From: JADFRG01 sp046759305
GTDB lineage: Bacteria; Chloroflexota; Anaerolineae; Anaerolineales; E44-bin32
Assembly: GCA_046759305.1 (NCBI GenBank)
Contig: JBHIBY010000039.1
Location: 1 to 24,501, forward strand
DNA length: 24,501 nt
Reading direction: 5' to 3'
Shown: one piece after another, positions 1-8,122 of the stretch
How the letters are laid out: each line of letters opens with the position of its first letter
Position numbering within the stretch: the stretch's first letter is position 1
Notes under the pieces: model-generated
What the model was told of the DNA's origin: nothing
Seen by the model: the letters and a program-made list of their open reading frames with translations, nothing else
Databases searched by the model: none
Translations under genes and position numbers: made by a program

Positions 1-794
1 GCGGCACTTCGTATGGACACTACAAAGAGACTCGCGAAGAGATCATGCACCATGGTGAACTGCGGAAACAGGTACGGCAGGTCTTGGAAACTCTAGGCAA
101 GCCACTTGTGATACCGGAGGAGATCGTCCACTACTCGGAGTGGGTCCACGCCTTGAAGGAGAAGATCGCAGAGAAGCAGCTGCTCGACTTCTCTGACATC
201 GCAGTCACCGTGCACCCAGCCTGCCACTACTACAAACTCGTCCAAGAGGACGCCATCTACGACGAAGTCATTTACGGAGGACAGCGCACCGCGATCGTCA
301 CCGGACTTGTCGATGCACTCGGCGCCCAGGCCAAGGACTATTCCACCTGGTACGACTGCTGCGGTTTCGGCTTCCGACACATCCTTGTCTCCCGAGATTT
401 CACGCGATCGTTCGCTACCTTGCGCAAGATCGAGATCATGAAGGAAGAGGCGAATCCGGATGTCGTGATCACGCACGATACGGGCTGCGTCACGACCCTC
501 GACAAGAGCCAGTTCGCCACTGGGGCCGCCCACGGGGCTAATGTCGGGATTCCCGTTATGTCCGATTCGCAATTCGCCGCCCTCGCCATGGGCGCCCACC
601 CATACCGCGTGTGCCAGCTCCATTGGCACTCGACCGACTACCGGCCGCTTCTAGAGAAGATGGGCATCGACCACGAGCAAGCGTGGGCTGATTTCGAGGG
701 TGACCTCGCCAAGCTCAAGTCGGGAGAGATCGAATACATGACCTGGGAGGACGTCGAAATCGGTGACCGAAAGCCGGTGAGAATGCCGCAATGA
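1..794 (+). CDS. shdrB1: sHdrB1-like subunit, 5'-truncated by the window edge
   Basis: This is the C-terminal part of a HdrB-type subunit of the cytoplasmic sulfur-oxidising heterodisulfide-reductase-like complex. The frame is open back to base 3 with no stop, so the ATG at 45 is internal and the true start lies upstream. A CCG (cysteine-rich) domain is visible. Counting from the Met at 45, it has Cys60 in HPACHYYKL, Cys105-Cys106 in WYDCCGFGF, and Cys148 in HDTGC. In methanogen HdrB the last element is normally CxxC; here the first cysteine position reads Asp (DTGC), so the site is non-canonical. In the family this subunit carries the active-site iron-sulfur centre that handles the sulfur substrate. 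sHdrA follows after 9 bases, as expected for shdrC1-B1-A-H-B3. The identity rests on the CCG motif plus neighbours. The missing N-terminal half prevents a check of the first CCG repeat. Confidence 0.82.
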   Translation, partial: GTSYGHYKETREEIMHHGELRKQVRQVLETLGKPLVIPEEIVHYSEWVHALKEKIAEKQLLDFSDIAVTVHPACHYYKLVQEDAIYDEVIYGGQRTAIVTGLVDALGAQAKDYSTWYDCCGFGFRHILVSRDFTRSFATLRKIEIMKEEANPDVVITHDTGCVTTLDKSQFATGAAHGANVGIPVMSDSQFAALAMGAHPYRVCQLHWHSTDYRPLLEKMGIDHEQAWADFEGDLAKLKSGEIEYMTWEDVEIGDRKPVRMPQ

Positions 795-803
795 GAGGAC
801 ACC

Positions 804-1862
804 ATGCCATCTGACCGAATTTTGATTGTCGGCGGAGGACCTGCCGGTCTGGAAGCTGCCCGGCTGTTGGCCGACATCGGCACGCCAGTGGTCTTGATAG
901 AGAAGCGTGATTTCCTGGGCGGAACCCCGATCGCCGAGCACTATGCGGCACTAACCCACGGTTTCCGCGATGCAGAAGAGATCATGAATGAGATGATCGC
1001 CGCCGTGACTGACCAGGCGTCGACCGAAGTGCGGACCAATTCCGTAGTCACCGCCGCCAAAGGTGAGGCCGGGAATTTCGCAGTCACTGTGGCAAGGACG
1101 GGAGATGGAAACGAGACGACGCTCGAGGTCGGCGGAGTAATTATCGCCACAGGCTTCCAACATTTCGATCCTGGACGCGAGACCCAGATGTATTCGTACT
1201 ACGAGCATCTGGATGTGATCACGCTGGCCGATGCAGAACAAATGCTCAAGGAGGGCCAGTTCCTCAAACCATCCAATGGCGAAATCCCCAAACGGGTCTG
1301 CTTCATTCAGTGTGTCGGCTCGCGCGATCGTCAGATCGGCAACGAATTCTGCTCCAAGGTCTGTTGTGGGATCTCCTCCAAGCAGGCCATCGAGGTGCGC
1401 CAAATTTCCCCCAACACAAACGTATTCATTTTCTATATCGATATGCGCATGTATGGCTACTGGGAGAACGAGATCTACTGGCCCGCTCAGGAAGAGCACC
1501 ATGTGCAATACATCAAAGGCATCGTCACCGAGGTCGTCAAGAAAGGCGATCGACTCCTGATTCGCGGAGAAGACACCACCATGGGACGGCCAATGGAAGT
1601 CCCCATGGATATCGTGGTGTTGGCGGTAGGTATGGAGGCCAGCCGCGGCACACGCGAAATGGCCGAGATCTTCGGCTTGAAGCAGAACAAGTACAAGTTC
1701 ATAGACGTCCCACACGATTCGCTCGATCCGGTAGCCACCTCAGTGCCGGGTATCTACGTGGCGGGCGCGGCCGCCGGCCCAAAGGATCTGGACGACGCCA
1801 TCGGCATGGCCGGCACGGCCGCGATCAAGGCCGCCGGTTTAGTGCGCAGGGTGGAAGCCTAA
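804..1862 (+). CDS. shdrA: sHdrA, flavin/Fe-S core subunit of the sulfur-oxidising Hdr-like complex
   Basis: This 352-residue protein is a HdrA-like flavoprotein, the electron-transfer core of the sHdr complex in the cytoplasm. Residues 5-35 form a dinucleotide-binding fold (ILIVGGGPAGLEAARLL), followed by an acidic-tipped strand (VVLIEK). The HdrA iron-sulfur motif is at 166-188: Cys166, Cys170 in QCVGSRD, then Cys183, Cys187 and Cys188 (FCSKVCC). A second flavin-binding segment is at about 315-345 (GIYVAGAAAGPKDLDDA). It is about as short as characterised sHdrA and lacks the extra ferredoxin and thioredoxin-reductase-like domains of many methanogen HdrA proteins. The ATG at 804 has GAGAGG at 793-798, which overlaps the upstream stop codon and implies translational coupling. 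The HdrA family assignment is secure. The sHdr subtype follows from size and from neighbours (EtfAB, lipoate-binding proteins, LipS genes). Confidence 0.9.
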   Translation: MPSDRILIVGGGPAGLEAARLLADIGTPVVLIEKRDFLGGTPIAEHYAALTHGFRDAEEIMNEMIAAVTDQASTEVRTNSVVTAAKGEAGNFAVTVARTGDGNETTLEVGGVIIATGFQHFDPGRETQMYSYYEHLDVITLADAEQMLKEGQFLKPSNGEIPKRVCFIQCVGSRDRQIGNEFCSKVCCGISSKQAIEVRQISPNTNVFIFYIDMRMYGYWENEIYWPAQEEHHVQYIKGIVTEVVKKGDRLLIRGEDTTMGRPMEVPMDIVVLAVGMEASRGTREMAEIFGLKQNKYKFIDVPHDSLDPVATSVPGIYVAGAAAGPKDLDDAIGMAGTAAIKAAGLVRRVEA

Positions 1863-1904
1863 CCACATGCGGAGACGCACCTGATTCCACCAATCACCTT
1901 ATCC

Positions 1905-2762
1905 ATGGACCAAGCAAGCAGTCAACCCCTCGTCGATCTGGGCCTCACGAAGAGCGGTCAGCCGGTCGACCTGGAGACCGCCAAGGAATTCATGCAAGCC
2001 ACCTTGGAGAAGATCGAGCCGGTGGAGCTGGGCGCAATCGAAAATGAACTGGCCGAAAAGAGCCGCCGGCTGCAGGCACTTCTAAAACCGAGCGCGCTGG
2101 TGAGTTTATCCACCGAGCAATTGGGAGCGATCTTGCGCACAGTCTTTGCCACAAGGCGGCGGTCGAAGGAAATACTCACCGCTGCGGGCCCCGACCTACT
2201 TAAAAGTTCGATCCAAGAACTGCTTCATACGGACCGCCCAATAGATATGCGCTTCCAACGTTTCGTGGATGGTCTGGGCGTTTGCTCTGATGACGTCCGC
2301 CAGCTGCGTCCTCGCAAGGCAGTCGATAGCCAAGCCAAGGTGAGTGCCGAAGCCGCCGCGCTGACAGAGAGCACCTTCTGCGATCTCGGGAGCGAATTGC
2401 TGCACTTTGCAATGCCAAAAGAGTATTGGCTCTGGACGCGCTGGATATGGGATCCCGTGGCCGGCACCGGTGCTATGCCGCTCGTCACTATGGAAGAGGT
2501 GGACCTGTATGGGGAGAGCGCAGGCAAGACCTATATGAAACTGGGAGTCGCCACCGCTTTCGTACGGTCCACCAGTGAAGCAGCCGGACTCTCAGGCTTC
2601 GGAAGCGGTCCTTTCGGGATCGACGTGTTCTTGGCGTGCGTCTACGCCGTCTACATGTACACAACGCTGCGCATGCGCATGACGCAGGAGTTCAATCAGG
2701 TGGTCCCGGAGCTGCCGGAGTTGACGCGCAGGCTGCTGGGTATCTGGAAGATGGAGATCTGA
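1905..2762 (+). CDS. sHdrH-like conserved protein of unknown function
   Basis: This 285-residue protein sits between sHdrA and sHdrB3, the position held by the uncharacterised sHdrH (earlier Hyp) protein in sHdr clusters. The assignment is positional, because no catalytic motif is recognised. Residues 1-110 look helical and charged. Cysteines occur singly (VCSDD, TFCDL, LACVY) without a cluster motif. The central part is rich in aromatics (EYWLWTRWIWDP). Residues 240-260 are hydrophobic (DVFLACVYAVYMYTTLRM) and could be a buried helix or membrane contact, but one weak segment is not enough to call it a membrane protein. No clear Shine-Dalgarno precedes the ATG at 1905, and a 42-base gap separates it from shdrA. 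The downstream gene begins 3 bases after its stop, so it belongs to the operon. It may be an assembly factor or structural subunit; this cannot be decided here. Confidence 0.7.
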   Translation: MDQASSQPLVDLGLTKSGQPVDLETAKEFMQATLEKIEPVELGAIENELAEKSRRLQALLKPSALVSLSTEQLGAILRTVFATRRRSKEILTAAGPDLLKSSIQELLHTDRPIDMRFQRFVDGLGVCSDDVRQLRPRKAVDSQAKVSAEAAALTESTFCDLGSELLHFAMPKEYWLWTRWIWDPVAGTGAMPLVTMEEVDLYGESAGKTYMKLGVATAFVRSTSEAAGLSGFGSGPFGIDVFLACVYAVYMYTTLRMRMTQEFNQVVPELPELTRRLLGIWKMEI

Positions 2763-2765
2763 TCC

Positions 2766-4076
2766 ATGCCCAAACCCATAGAGGAACAGAAAGTCCTGCA
2801 GGACCAGGTCAAGGAAAAAGAAGAGCTGGTCGTGGATGGTATGGATCTGTCCGGTCACTGGAATCGCATGTTTGGGCAGATGGTGATCTGGGACTACAGC
2901 CACGAAGACCTGGCCCGGGTGGCAGAACTGTCCGGCGGGGAATCTCTGGAGTGGTGCTATGGCTGCGGAAAGTGCACCGCGGTCTGCCCGGTGGACATTG
3001 TGGGCGACTACTCGCCCAGGAAGATCCATCGCAAGACTCAGATGGGGATCGATCTGTTCAGCTCCGACGATCTGTGGCTGTGTACTACGTGCATGAACTG
3101 CCTGCGGGTCTGCCCCAAAGAGGTGGACATGATCCAGATCATGCCGGCGGTGCGTGAGCAGGCCATGCTGGAGGGAAACGTACCGGAGGAGCTGCAGCAA
3201 GCCTTTGAGGACACGGCCAAGTACGGCAACCCGCTCGGAAAACCACGGAGAAAGCGGGCGGCTTGGGCAAAGGATGCCAATGCGCCCGTGCCGACTCTTG
3301 CCGAGCTCGACCGCGCTGTGGATGTGCTCTGGTATGTAGGATCCTACCCTTCCTATCACCCACGCGGCATCGACTCCGCGCTGGCTGCCAGCCGTATATT
3401 TCACGCACTGGGAGTAGATTATGGAATCCTGGGCAAGGAAGAAAGGGACGACGGAGACTCCATGCGGCTGGCGGGCGAAACCGGACTATTCGAGATGTTG
3501 GCAGAGCACAACATCGAGGTTTTCAACAAATACGAGTGGGAAACAATAGTGGTGATGGGACCTCACGAGTACAACGCCTTTAAGAACGAATATCCCCGGT
3601 ACGGATTCGAGCGCCCTATCCTGCACTACACGCAGTTCCTGATTCAGCATCTCGACCAGCTGCTGCCCCTACTCAAACACAAGGTGGAGGCGAAGGTCAC
3701 TTTTCACGATCCCTGCTATCTGGGCCGGCACAACGGCGAGTACGACGCCCCGCGCCAGCTACTACAGGTGATCCCTGGCCTGGAGCTGGTCGAGATGGGG
3801 CGCTGTCGCGAGAATGGCTATTGCTGTGGGGGCGGCGGCGGCGCCATGTGGCTGGATTCGTTCACCGCTAACCACACAACCATGCGCCTCTCCGAACGGA
3901 GGGCGTTGGAAGCGGTCGAATATGGTGCCGACATTCTGGCAGTTGCCTGCCCCTTCGAGGTCTCGAGGTTCGAGGACGGCGCGAAGAGCACCGGCAACGA
4001 ACAGCTTCAGGTGCGTGACATCTTGGAGCTGCTTGATCAATCGATACACGGCAATGGGATGAGTTCCGCGCTATGA
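2766..4076 (+). CDS. shdrB3: sHdrB3: HdrC/HdrD-type Fe-S protein with CCG domain
   Basis: This 436-residue soluble protein combines a ferredoxin-like part with HdrD-type repeats. Two 4Fe-4S motifs are visible: Cys64/67/70/74 (CYGCGKCTAVCP) and Cys106/109/112/116 (CTTCMNCLRVCP). The first CCG repeat (about 187-280) has lost its cysteines: VGSYPSY, GKEERDDGDS and MGPHEYN stand where cysteine motifs are expected. The second repeat keeps Cys317 (HDPCYLG), Cys353-Cys354 (YCCGGGGG) and Cys395, but the final CxxC reads CPFE. In type II shdr clusters this protein replaces the C2/B2 pair and is thought to pass electrons to EtfAB. It starts 3 bases after the previous stop, and its TGA overlaps the ATG of etfB (ATGA at 4073-4076). 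The C-terminal 250 residues are clearly paralogous to the end of the membrane protein encoded at 5981-8122. Confidence 0.85.
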   Translation: MPKPIEEQKVLQDQVKEKEELVVDGMDLSGHWNRMFGQMVIWDYSHEDLARVAELSGGESLEWCYGCGKCTAVCPVDIVGDYSPRKIHRKTQMGIDLFSSDDLWLCTTCMNCLRVCPKEVDMIQIMPAVREQAMLEGNVPEELQQAFEDTAKYGNPLGKPRRKRAAWAKDANAPVPTLAELDRAVDVLWYVGSYPSYHPRGIDSALAASRIFHALGVDYGILGKEERDDGDSMRLAGETGLFEMLAEHNIEVFNKYEWETIVVMGPHEYNAFKNEYPRYGFERPILHYTQFLIQHLDQLLPLLKHKVEAKVTFHDPCYLGRHNGEYDAPRQLLQVIPGLELVEMGRCRENGYCCGGGGGAMWLDSFTANHTTMRLSERRALEAVEYGADILAVACPFEVSRFEDGAKSTGNEQLQVRDILELLDQSIHGNGMSSAL

Positions 4077-4840
4077 ATATCATCGTTCCAGTAAAGCAGA
4101 TCCCCAGCCTGATCGACGAGCTCGAACTCAATGAGGACGGCACAAACCTGGACTTCGACGCAATGGACTTCGTGCTCAACGAATTCGACGAACAGGCTAT
4201 CGAGCAAGCCGTCCTGATGAAAGAGGCCACCGGAGGCACCGTGACCGTACTGGGCGTGGATTTGATCGACGAGCTTGATCTTATTCTGCACACCGCACTG
4301 GCCAAGGGCGCCGATAAGGCGGCTAAGGTGGTGGGCGACTTCGAGCCCGGTATGGATTCCCACACACAGGCCGCGTTGCTGGCCAAGGCCATTCGGCCCT
4401 TATCGCCAGATATCGTTCTCACAGGCGTGCAAGCCGCCGATGATCTCGACGGACAGATCGGGCCGATGCTAGCAGCGCATCTGGATGTGCCCTATGTGGG
4501 TGTGGTGGCGGATGTGCGCGTGGACGGCGCTACTGCGACCATACTTAAGGAATTCGCGGGGGGTGTAGTGGCTGAATACGAGGTCCAGCTGCCGATGGTT
4601 GTGGGAGTTCAGGCTGCCAGCCAACCGCCGCGCTATGCGCCGATCAGCAAGGTACGGCAGATGGCGCAATCCGCAACCATCGACGAATTCGAGCTTGCTG
4701 CGGACACCGCTGGATCGGGCATCAGCCTACGCAAGATGGCCAAGCCGGTTGCGGCCGCACACGCGGAGATGATTGACGGCGAGGCGGAGCAGGTAGCCTC
4801 GCAGATTCTCGAGCTCATTCGAGAGCGAGGTCTGCTGTAG
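4073..4840 (+). CDS. etfB: Electron transfer flavoprotein beta subunit (EtfB)
   Basis: This 255-residue protein is the beta subunit of an electron transfer flavoprotein in the cytoplasm. It begins with the family strand MNIIVPVKQIP and has LNEFDEQAIEQA in place of the usual NPFDEhAlE. The AMP/FAD-binding signature is near residues 120-140 (GVQAADDLDGQIGPMLAAHL). The late segment LPMVVGVQAASQPPRYAP matches the EtfB recognition region. It overlaps shdrB3 by 4 bases, so its translation is likely coupled to that gene. Its place between two HdrD-type proteins suggests that it carries electrons from sHdrB3 to the membrane protein. Whether it is a simple carrier or a bifurcating ETF cannot be decided from these motifs. 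No NADH dehydrogenase partner is encoded nearby, which favours a simple carrier. Confidence 0.92.
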   Translation: MNIIVPVKQIPSLIDELELNEDGTNLDFDAMDFVLNEFDEQAIEQAVLMKEATGGTVTVLGVDLIDELDLILHTALAKGADKAAKVVGDFEPGMDSHTQAALLAKAIRPLSPDIVLTGVQAADDLDGQIGPMLAAHLDVPYVGVVADVRVDGATATILKEFAGGVVAEYEVQLPMVVGVQAASQPPRYAPISKVRQMAQSATIDEFELAADTAGSGISLRKMAKPVAAAHAEMIDGEAEQVASQILELIRERGLL

Positions 4841-4850
4841 CGCGGGACTT

Positions 4851-4854
4851 GGAG
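4851..4854 (+). promoter_or_regulatory. Shine-Dalgarno deciding the etfA start
   Basis: GGAG lies five bases upstream of the ATG at 4860. The alternative GTG at 4854 overlaps this motif and has no good upstream site, so 4860 is preferred. Confidence 0.6.
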
Positions 4855-4859
4855 TGGAA

Positions 4860-5816
4860 ATGACTGAAGACGTGCTGGTTATCGCCGAGCACACCAATGG
4901 CAAGATGAGCGACATCTCCTACGAGATGGTCGGCAAGGCTAAAGGTGTCGCCGCGACGTTGGGTGGGCAGGCCATCGCCTTGGTGCTCGGGCACGGCATG
5001 CAGGAGCTGGCCAGTAGCTTCGATTCGGACACCACACTCTATGTCGACGATCCTGCGCTAGCCCAGTTCAATCCGGAGGCCTACTCCAGGATTATTGAGG
5101 GCGTGGTCCGCGAGAAGTCGCCAAGGGTGTGCCTGTGCGGATCGACAACCTCGGGCCTGGACCTGGGCGCCTGGCTATCGGCCAAGAGCGAGATGAGCTG
5201 TGTGGCCTATGTAAACGCCATAGAGCTTGAAGGCGATCAGCTCGTTGCAACCAGCCAGATTTATGCGGGAAAGATAACTGCGGAGGTTGTTCCGCAGGGA
5301 GAGAGCACGATTGCGTTAGTCCTGGCTGGAGCGTTCCCGACCGAGGATGGGCATGGTGCGACGAGCCCGGAACCCATCGATGTGCCGGTATCCTTGGATG
5401 ATCTCAAGACCCGGTTCGTGCAAACCATCGAACCCGAATCGGGCGACATCGACATCACCGCGGCCGAAAAACTTGTGTCAGTGGGCCGCGGCATAGGAAG
5501 CCAGGACGATATTGAATTAGCGGAAGAGCTTGCGGAGGCCCTGGGCGCGGCGCTTGCCGCCTCTCGCCCCATCACCGACGCCAACTGGCTGCCCAAGACG
5601 CGCCAGGTCGGCAAATCTGGTGTCGTGGTCAAGCCGAAGCTTTACTTGAGCTTGGGGATCTCCGGCGCACCGGAACACCTGGAGGGTATGAAGGATTCGG
5701 AACTTATCATCGCGGTCGATACGGATCCTAATGCGCCCATCTTCGATGTGGCCCACTACGGGGCAACGCTTGACCTGTTTGACGTCGCCGAGGCAATGCT
5801 TGAGCAGCTCGAGTAG
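4860..5816 (+). CDS. etfA: Electron transfer flavoprotein alpha subunit (EtfA)
   Basis: This 318-residue protein is the FAD-binding alpha subunit that pairs with EtfB. The C-terminal FAD domain is well marked (about residues 240-300): RQVGKSGVVVKPKLYLSLG followed by GISGAPEHLEGM, then IIAVDTDPNAPIFDVAHYG. The N-terminal domain carries CGSTTSGLDLGAWLSAK. The length is typical for the family. I chose ATG 4860 over GTG 4854 because the GGAG at 4851-4854 is well spaced for it. The gap to etfB is 19 bases. The gene is followed by a perfect inverted repeat and a 164-base gap before the membrane oxidoreductase, so it may close the first transcription unit or be subject to attenuation there. Confidence 0.93.
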   Translation: MTEDVLVIAEHTNGKMSDISYEMVGKAKGVAATLGGQAIALVLGHGMQELASSFDSDTTLYVDDPALAQFNPEAYSRIIEGVVREKSPRVCLCGSTTSGLDLGAWLSAKSEMSCVAYVNAIELEGDQLVATSQIYAGKITAEVVPQGESTIALVLAGAFPTEDGHGATSPEPIDVPVSLDDLKTRFVQTIEPESGDIDITAAEKLVSVGRGIGSQDDIELAEELAEALGAALAASRPITDANWLPKTRQVGKSGVVVKPKLYLSLGISGAPEHLEGMKDSELIIAVDTDPNAPIFDVAHYGATLDLFDVAEAMLEQLE

Positions 5817-5852
5817 GCGTCGCCGACCGCAGGTGCGCAAGGGGCCAATTAG

Positions 5853-5876
5853 TCGAAGCCCGAACTTAGGCTTCGA
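5853..5876 (+). terminator. Hairpin between etfA and the EMO-like gene; possible terminator or attenuator
   Basis: A perfect 8-bp inverted repeat (TCGAAGCC at 5853-5860, GGCTTCGA at 5869-5876) encloses an 8-base loop and is followed by TCTTTG. The U-tract is short, so termination may be partial. It lies 37 bases after the etfA stop, within the only gap over 100 bases in the sHdr block. Confidence 0.45.
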
Positions 5877-5980
5877 TCTTTGCTGGAACCCTCCCATACC
5901 TAGAATGGCGTTGTATCAATGCTGAATCCTATCGAATGCGGATTGATCGGACCCCCCACTCCAAGCAAGGCTAGACATCT

Positions 5981-8122
5981 ATGCTGACGCCTGTCGAACG
6001 CGTAGTGTTCATCGCAATGGTAGTCATCTTCGTAGGGATTCTGACAACAATCGGCTTCCTCGGTATTCTGCTGATATTGCGTAGCGGCCGAGCGGCGCCG
6101 CGGCTGCGAAAGATTATTCCACGCAGCGTGGTCGCCTTTCTTGAAGTCGGTCTCCAGCGACCGATGCTACGCGACCGGCCAATCCTCACTACATTCCACG
6201 CGTTCATCTTCTTCGGCTTCAGCTATTACCTCCTGGTCAATCTGGCGGACCTTATTGAAGGATTCGTCCCCGGGTTTGAGCTGATTTACGGTGGCCAGAG
6301 CGCGGCCGATGTCTTCCCGGTTCTACAACCCGCGGTCGACCTCGGCCTGTTCAATATCTTCAATCTTGTGGCCGACGTGCTGAGCGTGCTCACTCTCCTG
6401 GGCATGGCGGTATTTTTGCTGCGTCGTTTTGTGGCAACGGATCACCGTCTGCGCTTCAACAGCACTGTGCTATTGCACAAGAGTGTCGCCGGTGGCGGGA
6501 TTCGGATTGACTCAGCTATCGTGGGCGGCTTCATTCTGCTGCATGTGGGTTCACGGTTCACTGGCCAGGCTTTACGCCTTGCGCGCGGAGGAGCGCCCGA
6601 TCCGTTCATGCCCGCTGCAAGCCTAGTCTCAAAGCTCTTCTCTGGCCTCCCCGAAGCGACGCTTACATTTGGAATTCATGTCACCTGGTGGTTGGCGATC
6701 GGTCTCATCGCAGCATTCTTCCCGTATTTCGTTCGCAGCAAACACATCCACCTCATGGTCGCTCCGCTCAATCTCTCGTTGCGCAAACAGACACCACGGG
6801 GAACCTTGGATCCTGCCTTTGCTAATGGCTCGGCCCCGACAGATCTCCCCGGAGCCACGACGCTCCAGGAGCTGCCTTGGCCCCGGCTGCTCGATGCCTA
6901 TGCCTGCATCATGTGCAACCGCTGTCAGGACGTATGCCCTGCCCACGGGCAGGGCCAGGCCCTTTCCCCCGCCGCGTTGGAGATCAATAAGCGCTACATG
7001 CTCAACGAGGAGTTCTTCTCACTAGCTCGGGGAGGGCGGTCGGATCGATTGCTCACCGAGTACGCGATCAGTCCGGAAGCGGTCTGGGCCTGCACGACCT
7101 GCTTCGCCTGCGTTCGTGTGTGCCCGGTGGGAAACGAGCCTATGGCCGACATCATCGATATCAGACGCCGGATGGTATACGAGGGAGAGGGGATCGACAC
7201 CGGCGTACAGACGGCCCTAGAATCCCTGGCGATGAACGGCAACTGGTTCGGCAGGGGCAAGCGTGCCCGCGCCAAGTGGACAAAAGCTCTGGACTTCAAG
7301 ATCAAGGACACCGCAAAGGAGCCGGTGGAGTTCCTGTGGTTTGTGGGTGACACGGCGGCCTTTGACGAGCGTGTGGTGCCGCTCACGCAAAAGCTGGCGA
7401 ACGTTCTCCACGCCACCGGAGTAGACGTCGGGATCCTGTATGCCGCGGAACGCAACGCCGGCAACGACGTACGGCGTGCGGGCGAAGAAGGGCTTTTCGA
7501 ACAGCTTGTGGAAGAGAACCTGGAGACCTTCGGTAAGAGCCAATTCGACAAGATCATGACCACCGATCCTCACTCACTGAACGCCCTTCGCAACGAGTAC
7601 CCGCAGTATGGCGGCATGTGGTCCGTCCACCATTACACTGAGATCCTGCTCGAGCTCGTCGAGCAGGGCCGGCTGGTGCTGGAGCACCCGCTCTCCAAGT
7701 ACTGGGGAACCTACCATGATCCATGCTACCTGGGTCGCTACAACGGCGGGTATGAAGCCCCGCGCAAACTAGTGCAACTTCTAGGACTCAATTTTGTCGA
7801 AATGCCACGCAATCGCGAGAACTCCTACTGCTGTGGTGCGGGCGGTGGGCGGATTTGGATGGCAAAGACGCCGGAGGGTGAGCGACCAGCAGAAAACCGC
7901 ATCCGCGAGGCGCTGGCGGCGCTCGAACCGGCAGCTAATGGGGATGAGAAGCTGCTGTTCATCGTGGCCTGCCCCAAAGATGTGGTGATGTACGCCGACG
8001 CCGTAAAAACTACCGGCAGTGAGGACAATATCGTCGTCCGCGACATCATCGAGCTGATCGAGGAATCAGCTGGCCTTGAGCTAAACACGCTAGAATCCGT
8101 GCCTGCGGAGGCCCTTGCTTGA
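5981..8122 (+). CDS. EMO-like membrane Fe-S oxidoreductase (EtfAB:quinone oxidoreductase)
   Basis: This 713-residue protein has about five N-terminal membrane helices (about 8-35, 70-95, 120-148, 178-200, 228-260). They contain histidines suited to haem b binding (His73, His188, His233, His255/257), as in NarI-type domains. Two 4Fe-4S motifs follow: Cys309/312/315/319 (CIMCNRCQDVCP) and Cys371/374/377/381 (CTTCFACVRVCP). Then comes an HdrD-type region. Its first CCG repeat lacks cysteines (GDTAAFDERV, AAERNAGNDV, TTDPHSLN). The second has Cys581 (HDPCYLG), Cys616-Cys617 (YCCGAGGG) and Cys663 in CPKD. This architecture matches proteins that oxidise EtfAB and reduce menaquinone. Placement directly after etfBA supports that role, coupling sulfur oxidation to the quinone pool. 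The quinone type and direction of electron flow are inferred. The downstream gene overlaps its stop codon. Confidence 0.8.
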   Translation: MLTPVERVVFIAMVVIFVGILTTIGFLGILLILRSGRAAPRLRKIIPRSVVAFLEVGLQRPMLRDRPILTTFHAFIFFGFSYYLLVNLADLIEGFVPGFELIYGGQSAADVFPVLQPAVDLGLFNIFNLVADVLSVLTLLGMAVFLLRRFVATDHRLRFNSTVLLHKSVAGGGIRIDSAIVGGFILLHVGSRFTGQALRLARGGAPDPFMPAASLVSKLFSGLPEATLTFGIHVTWWLAIGLIAAFFPYFVRSKHIHLMVAPLNLSLRKQTPRGTLDPAFANGSAPTDLPGATTLQELPWPRLLDAYACIMCNRCQDVCPAHGQGQALSPAALEINKRYMLNEEFFSLARGGRSDRLLTEYAISPEAVWACTTCFACVRVCPVGNEPMADIIDIRRRMVYEGEGIDTGVQTALESLAMNGNWFGRGKRARAKWTKALDFKIKDTAKEPVEFLWFVGDTAAFDERVVPLTQKLANVLHATGVDVGILYAAERNAGNDVRRAGEEGLFEQLVEENLETFGKSQFDKIMTTDPHSLNALRNEYPQYGGMWSVHHYTEILLELVEQGRLVLEHPLSKYWGTYHDPCYLGRYNGGYEAPRKLVQLLGLNFVEMPRNRENSYCCGAGGGRIWMAKTPEGERPAENRIREALAALEPAANGDEKLLFIVACPKDVVMYADAVKTTGSEDNIVVRDIIELIEESAGLELNTLESVPAEALA

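Noticed and set aside
951..1715. 254-residue minus-strand open frame
   Set aside because: Antisense shadow of sHdrA; it shows no domain motif.
1310..2047. 245-residue plus-strand frame overlapping sHdrA and the next gene
   Set aside because: Arg/Gly/His-rich composition typical of an out-of-frame reading of GC-rich coding DNA.
2592..3404. 270-residue open frame on the minus strand
   Set aside because: It lies antisense to sHdrH-like and sHdrB3, which have clear motifs. The frame is a codon-bias shadow without recognisable domains.
4073..5816. Bifurcating EtfAB with an acyl-CoA dehydrogenase
   Set aside because: No acyl-CoA dehydrogenase or FixC-type partner is nearby. The flanking HdrD modules point to electron transfer between sHdr and membrane.
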